A stretch of 64,000 nt of DNA from Sporosarcina sp. P34. Its GTDB lineage: Bacteria; Bacillota; Bacilli; Bacillales_A; Planococcaceae. Location of the stretch: NCBI RefSeq assembly GCF_002743375.1, contig NZ_PDZC01000001.1, positions 248,001 through 312,000 of the forward strand, given 5' to 3'. A model generated the notes under the pieces. The model saw nothing but the letters and a program-made list of their open reading frames with translations. It did not search any database and was not told where the DNA came from. The first letter of the stretch is position 1, and each line of letters opens with the position of its first letter. A program made the position numbers and the translations under genes. Shown here in pieces: positions 28,356-36,719 of the stretch.

Positions 28356-28377
28356 TATGGAATATACTCGTTCCATA
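28356..28377. promoter_or_regulatory. Palindrome around a -10-like box upstream of spoVS
   Basis: TATGGAA and TTCCATA are perfect 7-bp arms around an 8-base centre containing TATACT. No well-spaced -35 is visible. It may be an operator or a sporulation-controlled promoter region. Confidence 0.35.
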
Positions 28378-28404
28378 GACATTGCAAAATAAGGAGGAAA
28401 TATC

Positions 28405-28674
28405 GTGAGTCCCTTGAAAGTATCATCTCGCTCAAATCCGAACTCAGTAGCAGGAGCATTGGTTGCAGTTATCCGTGAACAAGGCTTTGCCGAGATCCAA
28501 GCGGTCGGTGCTGGTGCATTAAATCAAGCAGTAAAAGCAATTGCTATCGCAAGAGGATTCGTAGCACCAAGTGGAGGCGATCTAGTTTGCGCACCTGCCT
28601 TTACCGATATCGAAATCAACGGTGAAGCTAGAACAGCGCTCAAACTTTTCGTAGAAAAAAAGGAACGTAAGTAG
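28405..28674 (+). CDS. spoVS: Stage V sporulation protein S
   Basis: 89-residue Alba-like protein, extremely conserved among spore formers (KVSSRSNPNSVAGALVAV ... EIQAVGAGALNQAVKAIAIARGFVAPSG). It is needed for proper spore coat assembly and timing in B. subtilis. The start GTG 28405 follows AAGGAGG with good spacing. In B. subtilis tdh and kbl follow; here miaB does, so those two genes are absent. Confidence 0.97.
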   Translation: MSPLKVSSRSNPNSVAGALVAVIREQGFAEIQAVGAGALNQAVKAIAIARGFVAPSGGDLVCAPAFTDIEINGEARTALKLFVEKKERK

Positions 28675-28679
28675 AATAC

Positions 28680-28712
28680 AAAAGACCACGAATTCATCTG
28701 TGGTCTTTTTTT
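28680..28712 (+). terminator. Intrinsic terminator after spoVS
   Basis: AAAGACCAC / GTGGTCTTTTTTT hairpin. Confidence 0.92.
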
Positions 28713-28823
28713 CATGACAAACCAGCGACATTTTCCCACTTTGCTGTCATATCATACAAAAGTTCAGTATAATAACATCAGGTATGCTTATTTCCCGATA
28801 AGTAATAGAAAGGGGCTTCTGCA

Positions 28824-30371
28824 ATGAATGAAGAACAGCGCTTGCAAGCTGGACTCGTAACAAATGACAAATCGAAACAAGACATTATAAAAAAAGACTA
28901 TAGCAAATATTTCGAGTCTGTGTATAGCGGACCTTCCCTTAAAGACGCAAAAAAACGCGGGAAAGAAGAAGTGGAATATCACGATAACTTTCAAATAGAT
29001 CAGCGCTTTAAAGGAATGGGACAAGGTCGTAAATTCTTTATTCGAACATTTGGTTGTCAAATGAACGAACATGATACGGAAGTGATAGCTGGTATTCTTA
29101 TGGCATTAGGATATGATGCTACTGAAAATGTAAAAGAAGCTGATGTCATACTGCTTAATACATGTGCAATTCGTGAAAATGCGGAAAACAAAGTGTTTGG
29201 AGAATTAGGGCATTATAAACCACTCAAACTGACAAACCCAGATCTACTAATCGGAGTATGTGGCTGCATGTCACAAGAAGAATCTGTTGTTAATAAAATC
29301 TTAAAAACGTATGATCAAGTGGATTTGATTTTCGGAACACATAACATCCATCGCTTGCCGAATATCTTACATGAAGCGTATATGTCTAAAGAGATGGTCA
29401 TTGAAGTGTGGTCCAAAGAAGGCGACGTGATCGAGGATTTGCCAAAAGTCCGTCACGGTAAGATTAAAGCGTGGGTGAATATCATGTATGGATGCGATAA
29501 GTTCTGTACGTACTGTATCGTGCCATATACGCGCGGTAAAGAGCGTAGTAGACGCCCAGCAGATATCATTCAAGAAGTTCGCCAATTAGCTGCACAAGGG
29601 TATAAAGAAGTTACCTTACTAGGGCAAAATGTAAATGCATACGGAAAAGATTTCGATGATATTACGTACCGTCTAGGTGATCTGATGGATGAGTTACGAT
29701 TAATTGATATCCCGAGAATTCGCTTTACTACAAGTCATCCTCGCGACTTTGACGACCATTTGATTGAAGTCCTAGCAAAGGGTGGGAACTTGGTAGATCA
29801 TATTCATTTGCCCGTACAATCAGGCTCATCTGAAATGCTGAAGATTATGGCCCGTAAATACACGCGGGAAAGTTATTTAGAACTGGTGGATAAAATTAGA
29901 ACCGCAATACCTAATCTATCACTCACAACGGATATTATCGTAGGCTTCCCAAATGAAACAGAAGAACAATTTCAGGAAACGATGTCTCTGTATCGTGAAG
30001 TTGGTTTTGATATGGCGTTTACATACATTTATTCACCACGCGAAGGTACGCCAGCGGCTAAGATGCAAGATACTATACCAATGGAAGTGAAGAAGGAACG
30101 CCTGCAACGTCTTAACAAGCTAGTGAACGATATGTCTGCTGAAGCAATGAAGCCTTACGAAGGACAAATTGTTAAAGTGCTAGTTGAAGGGGAGAGTAAA
30201 AGAAATCCCGATGTACTGGCGGGCTATACAGAAAAAAGTAAACTAGTGAATTTTGTAGCGCCGCGTTCTGTAATTGGTGAAATTGTAGAAGTTCGTATTA
30301 AAGAAGCAAAATCTTGGTCACTCAATGGTGAATTCATTGGAGTAGTCCAACAAGAAAAGGTGATGGGATAA
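28824..30371 (+). CDS. miaB: tRNA-2-methylthio-N6-dimethylallyladenosine synthase
   Basis: Radical-SAM methylthiotransferase acting on i6A37 of tRNAs made by MiaA, also encoded in this window. 515 residues: an N-terminal extension, the UPF0004 domain with three cluster cysteines ([27 protein letters not shown]), the radical-SAM motif CDKFCTYC, and a C-terminal TRAM domain. ATG 28824 has AAAGGGG upstream. It overlaps ymcA by one base, so the two are translationally coupled. Confidence 0.97.
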   Translation: MNEEQRLQAGLVTNDKSKQDIIKKDYSKYFESVYSGPSLKDAKKRGKEEVEYHDNFQIDQRFKGMGQGRKFFIRTFGCQMNEHDTEVIAGILMALGYDATENVKEADVILLNTCAIRENAENKVFGELGHYKPLKLTNPDLLIGVCGCMSQEESVVNKILKTYDQVDLIFGTHNIHRLPNILHEAYMSKEMVIEVWSKEGDVIEDLPKVRHGKIKAWVNIMYGCDKFCTYCIVPYTRGKERSRRPADIIQEVRQLAAQGYKEVTLLGQNVNAYGKDFDDITYRLGDLMDELRLIDIPRIRFTTSHPRDFDDHLIEVLAKGGNLVDHIHLPVQSGSSEMLKIMARKYTRESYLELVDKIRTAIPNLSLTTDIIVGFPNETEEQFQETMSLYREVGFDMAFTYIYSPREGTPAAKMQDTIPMEVKKERLQRLNKLVNDMSAEAMKPYEGQIVKVLVEGESKRNPDVLAGYTEKSKLVNFVAPRSVIGEIVEVRIKEAKSWSLNGEFIGVVQQEKVMG

Positions 30372-30805
30372 TGGAGAAGAAGTTTACGAAAGAAGAAATT
30401 ATAGAAAAAGCACGCGATTTGGCACATATGTTGGCAAACACGGAAGAAGTAGAGTTTTATAAACGTGCAGAAGCACAAATCAATGAAAACCAAAAAGTAC
30501 GTGAGAAAATTGCTAGTATGAAATCTCTTCAAACTCAAGCAGTGAATTTCCAAAACTACGAAAAAGAACGAGCATTAAAAGCGATCGAAAAGAAAATCGA
30601 ACAAGTTCAAGGTGAAATTGATGCGATTCCATTAGTACAAGAATTTAAACAGTCACAAGACGAAGTGAATAACTTGCTTCAATTGGTTTCAAATACGATT
30701 GCAAACAGCGTGACAGATGAGATTATCAAGTCTACTGGCGGCGATCTATTACGTGGAGAAACAGGATCATACGTAGAGAATACTCAAAAAAAATCACTTT
30801 CTTAA
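30371..30805 (+). CDS. ymcA: RicA/YmcA, Y-complex subunit
   Basis: YlbF/YmcA-family alpha-helical protein, 144 residues. With YlbF and YaaT it forms an iron-sulphur complex that modulates RNase Y and stimulates the sporulation phosphorelay and competence in B. subtilis. Conserved features include the EVEFYKRAEAQINENQKV block. Its ATG shares a base with the miaB stop (TAATG). The C-terminus carries a short polar tail. Confidence 0.93.
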   Translation: MEKKFTKEEIIEKARDLAHMLANTEEVEFYKRAEAQINENQKVREKIASMKSLQTQAVNFQNYEKERALKAIEKKIEQVQGEIDAIPLVQEFKQSQDEVNNLLQLVSNTIANSVTDEIIKSTGGDLLRGETGSYVENTQKKSLS

Positions 30806-30807
30806 AT

Positions 30808-30847
30808 AAAAAATCGGTTAAGGATAAAATTCCTTGCCGATTTTTTT
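30808..30847 (+). terminator. Intrinsic terminator after ymcA
   Basis: AAATCGG..AAGGA / TCCTTGCCGATTTTTTT hairpin with strong T run. Confidence 0.9.
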
Positions 30848-30875
30848 CAATTTCTGGGCAGCTGTTGCATAGGAT
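30847..30875 (+). promoter_or_regulatory. Candidate sigma-E promoter for cotE
   Basis: TCAATTT (30847-30853), 14-bp spacer, CATAGGAT (30868-30875). It resembles sigma-E promoters (KMATATT / CATACAAT) at five of seven and six of eight positions. B. subtilis cotE has a sigma-E promoter. It overlaps the T run of the preceding terminator. Confidence 0.45.
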
Positions 30876-30904
30876 GGATAGAAGCCAAAGAAGGAGGAAG
30901 AAAA

Positions 30905-31483
30905 CTGAAAAACTTACGACAAATTGTAACGAAAGCTGTTATTGCCAAAGGGAAGCATCGATCGGAAACAACTGAGCTGCTAAAGCCACCTAATCGTCCT
31001 TCCAGCATATTGGGTTGCTGGGTGATCAATCACACGCAACAAGCAAAGAAAGTCGGCTCGCATGTGGAAGTAACAGGTAGTTTCGACGTGAATGTTTGGT
31101 ACTCACATCATGATCATTCTAAAACGTCCGTCTTTACTGAATCGATTCCTTATAAGGATAAAATCGCATTGCATTACCGCGATGAGCCGACATCTGCTAA
31201 AGAAGAAACGATTGTCACGGTATTACAGCATCCGAACTGTACAGAGGCAAGTATTTCTGAATGCGGTCAAAACTTCTCAATTTCCATAGAAAGAGAATTA
31301 TTGGTTGAGATGATTGGTGAAACAAAAGTCTCTGTAACCATCCATCCTCATCCATATGATGAAGATTGGCCGATACTAGAATCAGAATCTTCATCTATTG
31401 TGATGGAGGAAAAGAAGAATAATGAAGTGCCGAATAAAGAGAGACCACACCAACCGCCACAACGTAAAGATTCACCATTCTAA
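30905..31483 (+). CDS. cotE: Outer spore coat morphogenetic protein CotE, apparently CTG-initiated
   Basis: CotE directs outer coat assembly around the forespore. 192 residues if translation begins at CTG 30905. The residues from that codon (xKNLRQIVTKAVIAKGKH) align without gap to the true start of B. subtilis CotE (MSxYREIxTKAVVAKGRK). AAGGAGGA at 30891-30898 has 6-base spacing to CTG, and no ATG, GTG or TTG lies nearby in frame. Annotation limited to standard codons would start at TTG 31010 and lose 35 conserved residues. Further blocks: PSSILGCWVINH, DVNVWYS, VLQHPNC and EREFLAE-like ERELLVEMIGETKV. The acidic C-terminal tail is shorter than in B. subtilis and ends in Pro/Gln-rich residues. 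Confidence 0.9.
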   Translation: MKNLRQIVTKAVIAKGKHRSETTELLKPPNRPSSILGCWVINHTQQAKKVGSHVEVTGSFDVNVWYSHHDHSKTSVFTESIPYKDKIALHYRDEPTSAKEETIVTVLQHPNCTEASISECGQNFSISIERELLVEMIGETKVSVTIHPHPYDEDWPILESESSSIVMEEKKNNEVPNKERPHQPPQRKDSPF

Positions 31484-31510
31484 AAGCCGGGAATTCACCG
31501 GCTTTTTTTA
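31483..31510 (+). terminator. Intrinsic terminator after cotE
   Basis: AAAGCCGG / CCGGCTTTTTTT with a GAATTCA loop. Confidence 0.92.
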
Positions 31511-31599
31511 TTTGTTTTTTTACTTTGAGTAGAAGAATATGATGCAGGTCAAGTGAATTTTGTAACAATAAATGTAGTCTATAGATAGGAGGAGATCTT

Positions 31600-32100
31600 A
31601 TGGTAAAGATAAAATGGCTTACACTTCTATCTGTAATGACACTACTGACAGGATGCGCGAAAGGAAGTGAAATTCATACTCTTACCGCTCCCTCACCCGA
31701 ACAGAAATTAATGGCGAACGAGCGAGGTCTGACATTCTTAATGGTAGAACATCAATACGTGGAAGGAACGCCGTTGTTCCACACGTTATTAAAGAATGAC
31801 AGTCAAACCGTTTATGAGTATGGTGAATACTATCAAATAGAAGTACGGAAAAATGACAAATGGTACACTCTGACACATTCTGATTCCGTATTCTATGAAA
31901 ATCCGAAATTTACTAATTTGGGTAATTTGCTTGCGCCAGGAAAAGAAACTCAACATTCCTTTTCTGTAGAAACCATTGGAGTGACACTCATCCCCGGTCA
32001 GTATCGCTTAGTGAAAATCTTTTTAAAACCTGTCGCTCCGTATTATACAGTAACACTTGCTGTGCCATTTACAGTGACTTCTAAACACGAATCAGAATGA
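31600..32100 (+). CDS. Small lipoprotein with Ig-like domain
   Basis: 166 residues. The signal peptide MVKIKWLTLLSVMTLLTG is followed by a lipobox cysteine (LTGC), so the mature protein should be anchored at the outer face of the membrane. The remainder is beta-rich, with a pattern seen in bacterial Ig-like lipoproteins (GTPLFHTLLKNDSQTVYEYGEYYQIEVRKN, then PGKETQHSFSV and GQYRLVK). AGGAGGAG precedes ATG 31600. It is not part of the conserved B. subtilis order, and its specific function is unknown. Confidence 0.8.
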   Translation: MVKIKWLTLLSVMTLLTGCAKGSEIHTLTAPSPEQKLMANERGLTFLMVEHQYVEGTPLFHTLLKNDSQTVYEYGEYYQIEVRKNDKWYTLTHSDSVFYENPKFTNLGNLLAPGKETQHSFSVETIGVTLIPGQYRLVKIFLKPVAPYYTVTLAVPFTVTSKHESE

Positions 32101-32252
32101 ATGTGGAAGACAGATATAGATAATTATAAACTATCTCAGCTAAGCAAAAGTTAGGATTGTTTTCAAAAAAGAAATACTTAGTTGATTACCTATGTCTATT
32201 CTCCTTTTAAAATTACTTCAACCCCTTTTGATTCGTTAACTCCTAGGGTGTT

Positions 32253-32261
32253 TGGTATAAT
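32253..32261 (+). promoter_or_regulatory. Extended -10 promoter element for mutSL
   Basis: TGGTATAAT is an extended -10 (TGnTATAAT), about 35 bp before the mutS ATG. No good -35 lies at the standard distance, as is common for extended -10 promoters. The rest of 32101-32295 is featureless AT-rich sequence. Confidence 0.55.
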
Positions 32262-32295
32262 GTATAGAAAATGAGCGAGAAAAAGAGGGTTTACC

Positions 32296-34863
32296 ATGTC
32301 TGAACATACACCAATGATGAAACAATATTTAAAAATTAAAGAGCAACATACAGACGCATTTTTATTCTTTCGTTTAGGGGACTTCTATGAAATGTTTTTT
32401 GAAGATGCCGTCAACGCATCTGCACTATTAGAAATCACCTTAACGAGTAGGGATTCTGGTGCAAGGGAACGGATACCCATGTGCGGCATACCCTATCACT
32501 CCGCAACTGGATATATTGAAACATTAATCCATAAAGGTCATAAAGTAGCGATATGTGAACAGATGGAAGATCCGCGTAACGTAAAGGGAATTGTGAAACG
32601 TGAAGTCGTGAAAGTGATTACACCTGGGACATTAACAGAAGGTAAAACAATTGATGTCGAAGCCAATCATTTTATCGGTGCAATCGATAGCTTGGGAAAT
32701 CAATGTTATGCATTAGCATACCTCGATGTTGGCACTGGAGAAGGAAAAGTAGAGTTGATTAAAGGAAGCGAGCGCACGTTACTAGCAGAAATAGAAGCAC
32801 TTAGCATGAAGGAAATTGTTGTGGATCAACAACTTCATGTGATGTTGGCGGAACTATTTGAAAGTCGCGAAATCATGCTCTCAATAGAAGATACGGAGCG
32901 TTCAGGATCCATTGCTCACGATACATATGAGCATCTGCCAGATGAGTTACAGGAAGCTTGCCGTAAATTGCAATCATATCTACTCCGTATGCAAAAGATG
33001 GTTTTTGGTCATATTCGACCTTTCACTTATATTGAGAAAGATGCGAAGTTATCGATTGATGCGAACTCGATGCGGAATTTAGAACTCGTGCAAACTATTC
33101 GTTCGGGTAAAAAAGAAGGCACGTTGTTCTGGGTGCTTGATGAAACCGTTACAGCGATGGGTGCGAGGAAATTACGGATGTGGATTCACCAGCCTTTGGC
33201 CCAGCGCCAAGCGATTGAAGAACGTCTAGAAACGGTTAACAACTTGCTGGATGAGTATTTTTTGCGTGAAGAATTACTGGAAGAATTGCAGGATGTATAT
33301 GATGTAGAACGGCTTGCGGGGAGAATTTCCATGGGCAATGCAAGTGCACGTGATCTTGCACAGTTACGAAACTCACTGTCGCATATACCGAAACTAAAAC
33401 AATTGCTTGAAGAATCAAAGCGACCGATGTTACAGCGATTTGCTGAGCGAATGGATCCTTGCGGGGAAACATTCCAATTGTTGACGGATGCTATTGCAGT
33501 AAACCCACCGATATCTAGTAAAGAAGGTGGACTCATTCTAGACGGTTATCATGAAAAGCTGGACGAACTTCGTAATGCATCTCGTAACGGAAAGACATGG
33601 CTAGCGCAGCTCGAGCAAAAAGAGCGGCAGCTAACAGGAATTAAAACGTTGAAGATCGGTTATAATCGGATTTTTGGATATTATATTGAAATAACCAAGT
33701 CCAATATTCATTTAGCTGACTTATCACGCTATGAGCGTAAGCAGACACTCGCGAATGCGGAGCGATATATAACAACGGAACTAAAAGAAAAAGAAGAACT
33801 GATTCTAAATGCGGAAGCAGATAGCCAGACATTGGAACTTGACTTGTTTCAGTCGATTCGTGACCAAGTGAAGGGCGATGTGCAAAGAATTCAAGAACTG
33901 GCCTCCGTTATTAGTGAACTAGATGTTTTGCTGTCATTTGCTAAAGTATCCGAAAAGAATCAATATGTCCGACCAGAATTTCATACAGGAAAGGCTGTCG
34001 ACATTCAAAATGGCCGACATCCAGTCGTTGAGAAAATGATGAGCCATTCATTATATACTCCGAATTCTTGTACGCTAGCTGAAGAGGAAAATATGTTACT
34101 TATTACAGGTCCGAATATGTCCGGTAAAAGTACGTATATGCGCCAAGTCGCTTTGACCGTAGTGATGGCTCAAATCGGTTGTTTCGTCCCTTGTGAAAAG
34201 GCTATACTGCCTATTACAGATCAAATCTTTACACGGATTGGGGCCGCAGATGATGTAGCGTCTGGACAGAGTACATTCATGATGGAAATGATGGAGTCTC
34301 AATATGCATTGGCCCATGCGTCGTCCCATAGCTTATTGTTGTTTGACGAAATTGGGCGCGGGACATCCACGTATGACGGAATGGCACTTGCACAAGCGAT
34401 GATGGAGTATATTCACGAAGAAATCGGTGCTAACACATTGTTTTCTACGCATTATCATGAACTGACACAACTAGAAGACGTTTTGGATCGGTTGTTGAAT
34501 GTCCATGTCGCGGCGAAAGAGCAAAATGGTAAAGTCGTGTTTTTGCACAAAGTATTACCAGGTGCAGCTGATCGAAGCTACGGGATTCATGTAGCTGAAC
34601 TTGCGGGTCTTCCTGCAGACGTGGTTGGACGTGCAAAAACCTTATTACAACGACTTGAGGAAGACAGCACAACACAAGGTCTGTCTTCGGTTTCGGAGCA
34701 GTTGGCTTTGTTTGAGACAGATAGTGAACCGACACTTTCAGCGGAAACTCAAAAATTACTGGATGAAATTGAAGCAGTCGATTTAATGAATATGACACCT
34801 ATGCAAACTATGCAAAAAATAATGGAATGGAAAGAACGCTTGACAACAGAGAAGAAGGGGTGA
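32296..34863 (+). CDS. mutS: DNA mismatch repair protein MutS
   Basis: Mismatch recognition ATPase, 855 residues. The N-terminal mismatch-contact motif F-x-E is in DFYEMFFEDA, the connector and lever domains follow, Walker A is GPNMSGKST (605-613), Walker B is LLLFDEIGRGTST, and a helix-turn-helix dimerisation tail ends the protein. GAGAAAAAGAGGG precedes ATG 32296. mutL follows 5 bp after the stop, giving a mutSL operon next to cotE as in B. subtilis. Confidence 0.98.
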   Translation: MSEHTPMMKQYLKIKEQHTDAFLFFRLGDFYEMFFEDAVNASALLEITLTSRDSGARERIPMCGIPYHSATGYIETLIHKGHKVAICEQMEDPRNVKGIVKREVVKVITPGTLTEGKTIDVEANHFIGAIDSLGNQCYALAYLDVGTGEGKVELIKGSERTLLAEIEALSMKEIVVDQQLHVMLAELFESREIMLSIEDTERSGSIAHDTYEHLPDELQEACRKLQSYLLRMQKMVFGHIRPFTYIEKDAKLSIDANSMRNLELVQTIRSGKKEGTLFWVLDETVTAMGARKLRMWIHQPLAQRQAIEERLETVNNLLDEYFLREELLEELQDVYDVERLAGRISMGNASARDLAQLRNSLSHIPKLKQLLEESKRPMLQRFAERMDPCGETFQLLTDAIAVNPPISSKEGGLILDGYHEKLDELRNASRNGKTWLAQLEQKERQLTGIKTLKIGYNRIFGYYIEITKSNIHLADLSRYERKQTLANAERYITTELKEKEELILNAEADSQTLELDLFQSIRDQVKGDVQRIQELASVISELDVLLSFAKVSEKNQYVRPEFHTGKAVDIQNGRHPVVEKMMSHSLYTPNSCTLAEEENMLLITGPNMSGKSTYMRQVALTVVMAQIGCFVPCEKAILPITDQIFTRIGAADDVASGQSTFMMEMMESQYALAHASSHSLLLFDEIGRGTSTYDGMALAQAMMEYIHEEIGANTLFSTHYHELTQLEDVLDRLLNVHVAAKEQNGKVVFLHKVLPGAADRSYGIHVAELAGLPADVVGRAKTLLQRLEEDSTTQGLSSVSEQLALFETDSEPTLSAETQKLLDEIEAVDLMNMTPMQTMQKIMEWKERLTTEKKG

Positions 34864-34868
34864 AGCGG

Positions 34869-36692
34869 ATGAATCAAATTCACATCATGGAAGACACCCT
34901 GGCCAATAAAATTGCGGCGGGGGAAGTGGTAGAACGTCCAGCTTCTATCGTCAAGGAGTTAGTGGAGAATGCGATTGATGCGCAAAGTACCAAGATAGAA
35001 GTATCTCTTATTGAGGCAGGTTTAACTTCGATTCGTGTGACCGATAATGGCAAAGGGATGTCTGAAGCAGACGCGATCCGCTGTTTTGAAAGGCATGCTA
35101 CCAGTAAAATAACTAATGAGCATGATCTATTTCGAATCCGTACACTTGGCTTTCGTGGAGAAGCATTGGCAAGTATCGCTGCAGTATCAAAAGTATCGTT
35201 ATGGACCTCGGATGGTGTTGAAGGAGCGGTAGTGGAAATTGAGGGCGGTAAAGTACTGAAATATGAACCCGGAGCATTACGAAAAGGTACAGACTTTCAC
35301 ATACAACATGTATTCTTCAATACACCGGCCCGTTTAAAATATATGAAAACAATTCAGACAGAACTAGGACATACGATAGATTTAGTAAATCGATTAGCAC
35401 TAAGTCATCCAAATATATCCTTTACGTTAACTCACGATCATCATGAAATTCTTAGAACATCGGGTTCAGGAGACATATTACGGGTATTATCAGATATATA
35501 TGGTGTGGCGGTTGCACGTAAAATGATACCGTTTCAAAAAGAAGATGCTGATTTCAAGGTGAAGGGCTTTATTACACTTCCTGAGATGACACGCGCATCA
35601 AAAAATTATATTTCACTTCTAATGAATGGCCGTTGGATTAAAAGCTATGCAGGGACTCAGGCAGCTATTGATGCGATGCATACGTACTTGCCGATTGGAA
35701 GGTTTCCGATTGCAGTCATTGACATTACAGCAGATCCCATTTTAACAGATGTCAACGTCCATCCTGCGAAGCGCCATATCCGTATCAGTAAAGAAGGCGA
35801 ATTATTTTCTTTGATAAAGGAAGCCATCAAAGAGGCTATTCAAGGGGTCACTATTATTCCCGACGCTGTAAAAAAAGAAAAGCCTATAACAAGAGACTCA
35901 GAGCAGCAGACAATTTGGACGCCACCTTATCGCCGGCCGGAAGTAACGATTCCATTACATGAACATGAAACTCAGCCAACCAGTACGCCTGTTGAAGAAC
36001 CTATTATAGAACAACCTTCACCTGTCTTCCCTGAAGCGATTTTTGAGTCACAAGAAGACTCAGTGCCCGAAGAGCCTGTCGTTGCGCAGAAACAGCAGGA
36101 GAGGAATCATTTTCCTTCCATTGTACCTGTAGGACAAGTTCATGGGACATATATAGTGGCACAAAATGAAGATGGATTTTATTTGATTGATCAGCATGCT
36201 GCGCAAGAGCGAATCAAATATGAATATTTTAAAGTGAAGCTCGGTCAGGTGGATGCGAGTGAACGTCAGCAATTGCTTTTACCACTTGTTTTTCACTACT
36301 CGGCTGATGAGCAAGTGAAGATCGAAGAGTGTAAGAGTGCACTAGAAGAAGTCGGGGTGTTTTTGGAAGCGTTCGGGCCAGCGACATATACAGTGAAAGA
36401 GTATCCCGCATGGTTTCCTGAAGGACAAGCTACTTCGATTATAGAAGAAATGATTGAGCAAGTACTCGAGAAACGCAAAGTAGATATCGAGAAATTGCGT
36501 GAAGAAAGTGCAATTATGATGAGTTGTAAAAAATCTATTAAAGCAAATTATTACTTAAGACAAGAAGACATGGAACGTTTGCTCACTGATCTAGGGGCTT
36601 GTCATAATCCTTATACATGTCCACATGGTCGTCCGGTATTGATTCATTTTACAACGTATGAATTAGAGAAAATGTTTAAAAGAGTGATGTAA
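34869..36692 (+). CDS. mutL: DNA mismatch repair endonuclease MutL
   Basis: 607 residues. The GHKL ATPase N-terminus shows NKIAAGEVVERPASIVKELVENAIDA, DNGKGM and TLGFRGEALASIA. A Pro/Glu-rich linker follows (about 345-420). The C-terminal domain has the endonuclease motif DQHA(x)2E(x)4E starting at D441 (DQHAAQERIKYE), plus C-rich metal sites (MMSCKKSIKA, ACHNPYTCPHGRP). It therefore nicks DNA itself, as expected where MutH is absent. The frame opens at 34827 inside mutS, but ATG 34869 with GGGGTGAAGCGG upstream and the family start is chosen. Confidence 0.97.
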   Translation: MNQIHIMEDTLANKIAAGEVVERPASIVKELVENAIDAQSTKIEVSLIEAGLTSIRVTDNGKGMSEADAIRCFERHATSKITNEHDLFRIRTLGFRGEALASIAAVSKVSLWTSDGVEGAVVEIEGGKVLKYEPGALRKGTDFHIQHVFFNTPARLKYMKTIQTELGHTIDLVNRLALSHPNISFTLTHDHHEILRTSGSGDILRVLSDIYGVAVARKMIPFQKEDADFKVKGFITLPEMTRASKNYISLLMNGRWIKSYAGTQAAIDAMHTYLPIGRFPIAVIDITADPILTDVNVHPAKRHIRISKEGELFSLIKEAIKEAIQGVTIIPDAVKKEKPITRDSEQQTIWTPPYRRPEVTIPLHEHETQPTSTPVEEPIIEQPSPVFPEAIFESQEDSVPEEPVVAQKQQERNHFPSIVPVGQVHGTYIVAQNEDGFYLIDQHAAQERIKYEYFKVKLGQVDASERQQLLLPLVFHYSADEQVKIEECKSALEEVGVFLEAFGPATYTVKEYPAWFPEGQATSIIEEMIEQVLEKRKVDIEKLREESAIMMSCKKSIKANYYLRQEDMERLLTDLGACHNPYTCPHGRPVLIHFTTYELEKMFKRVM

Positions 36693-36719
36693 CACAGCCT
36701 ATCAGAGAGGAGCAATTAT

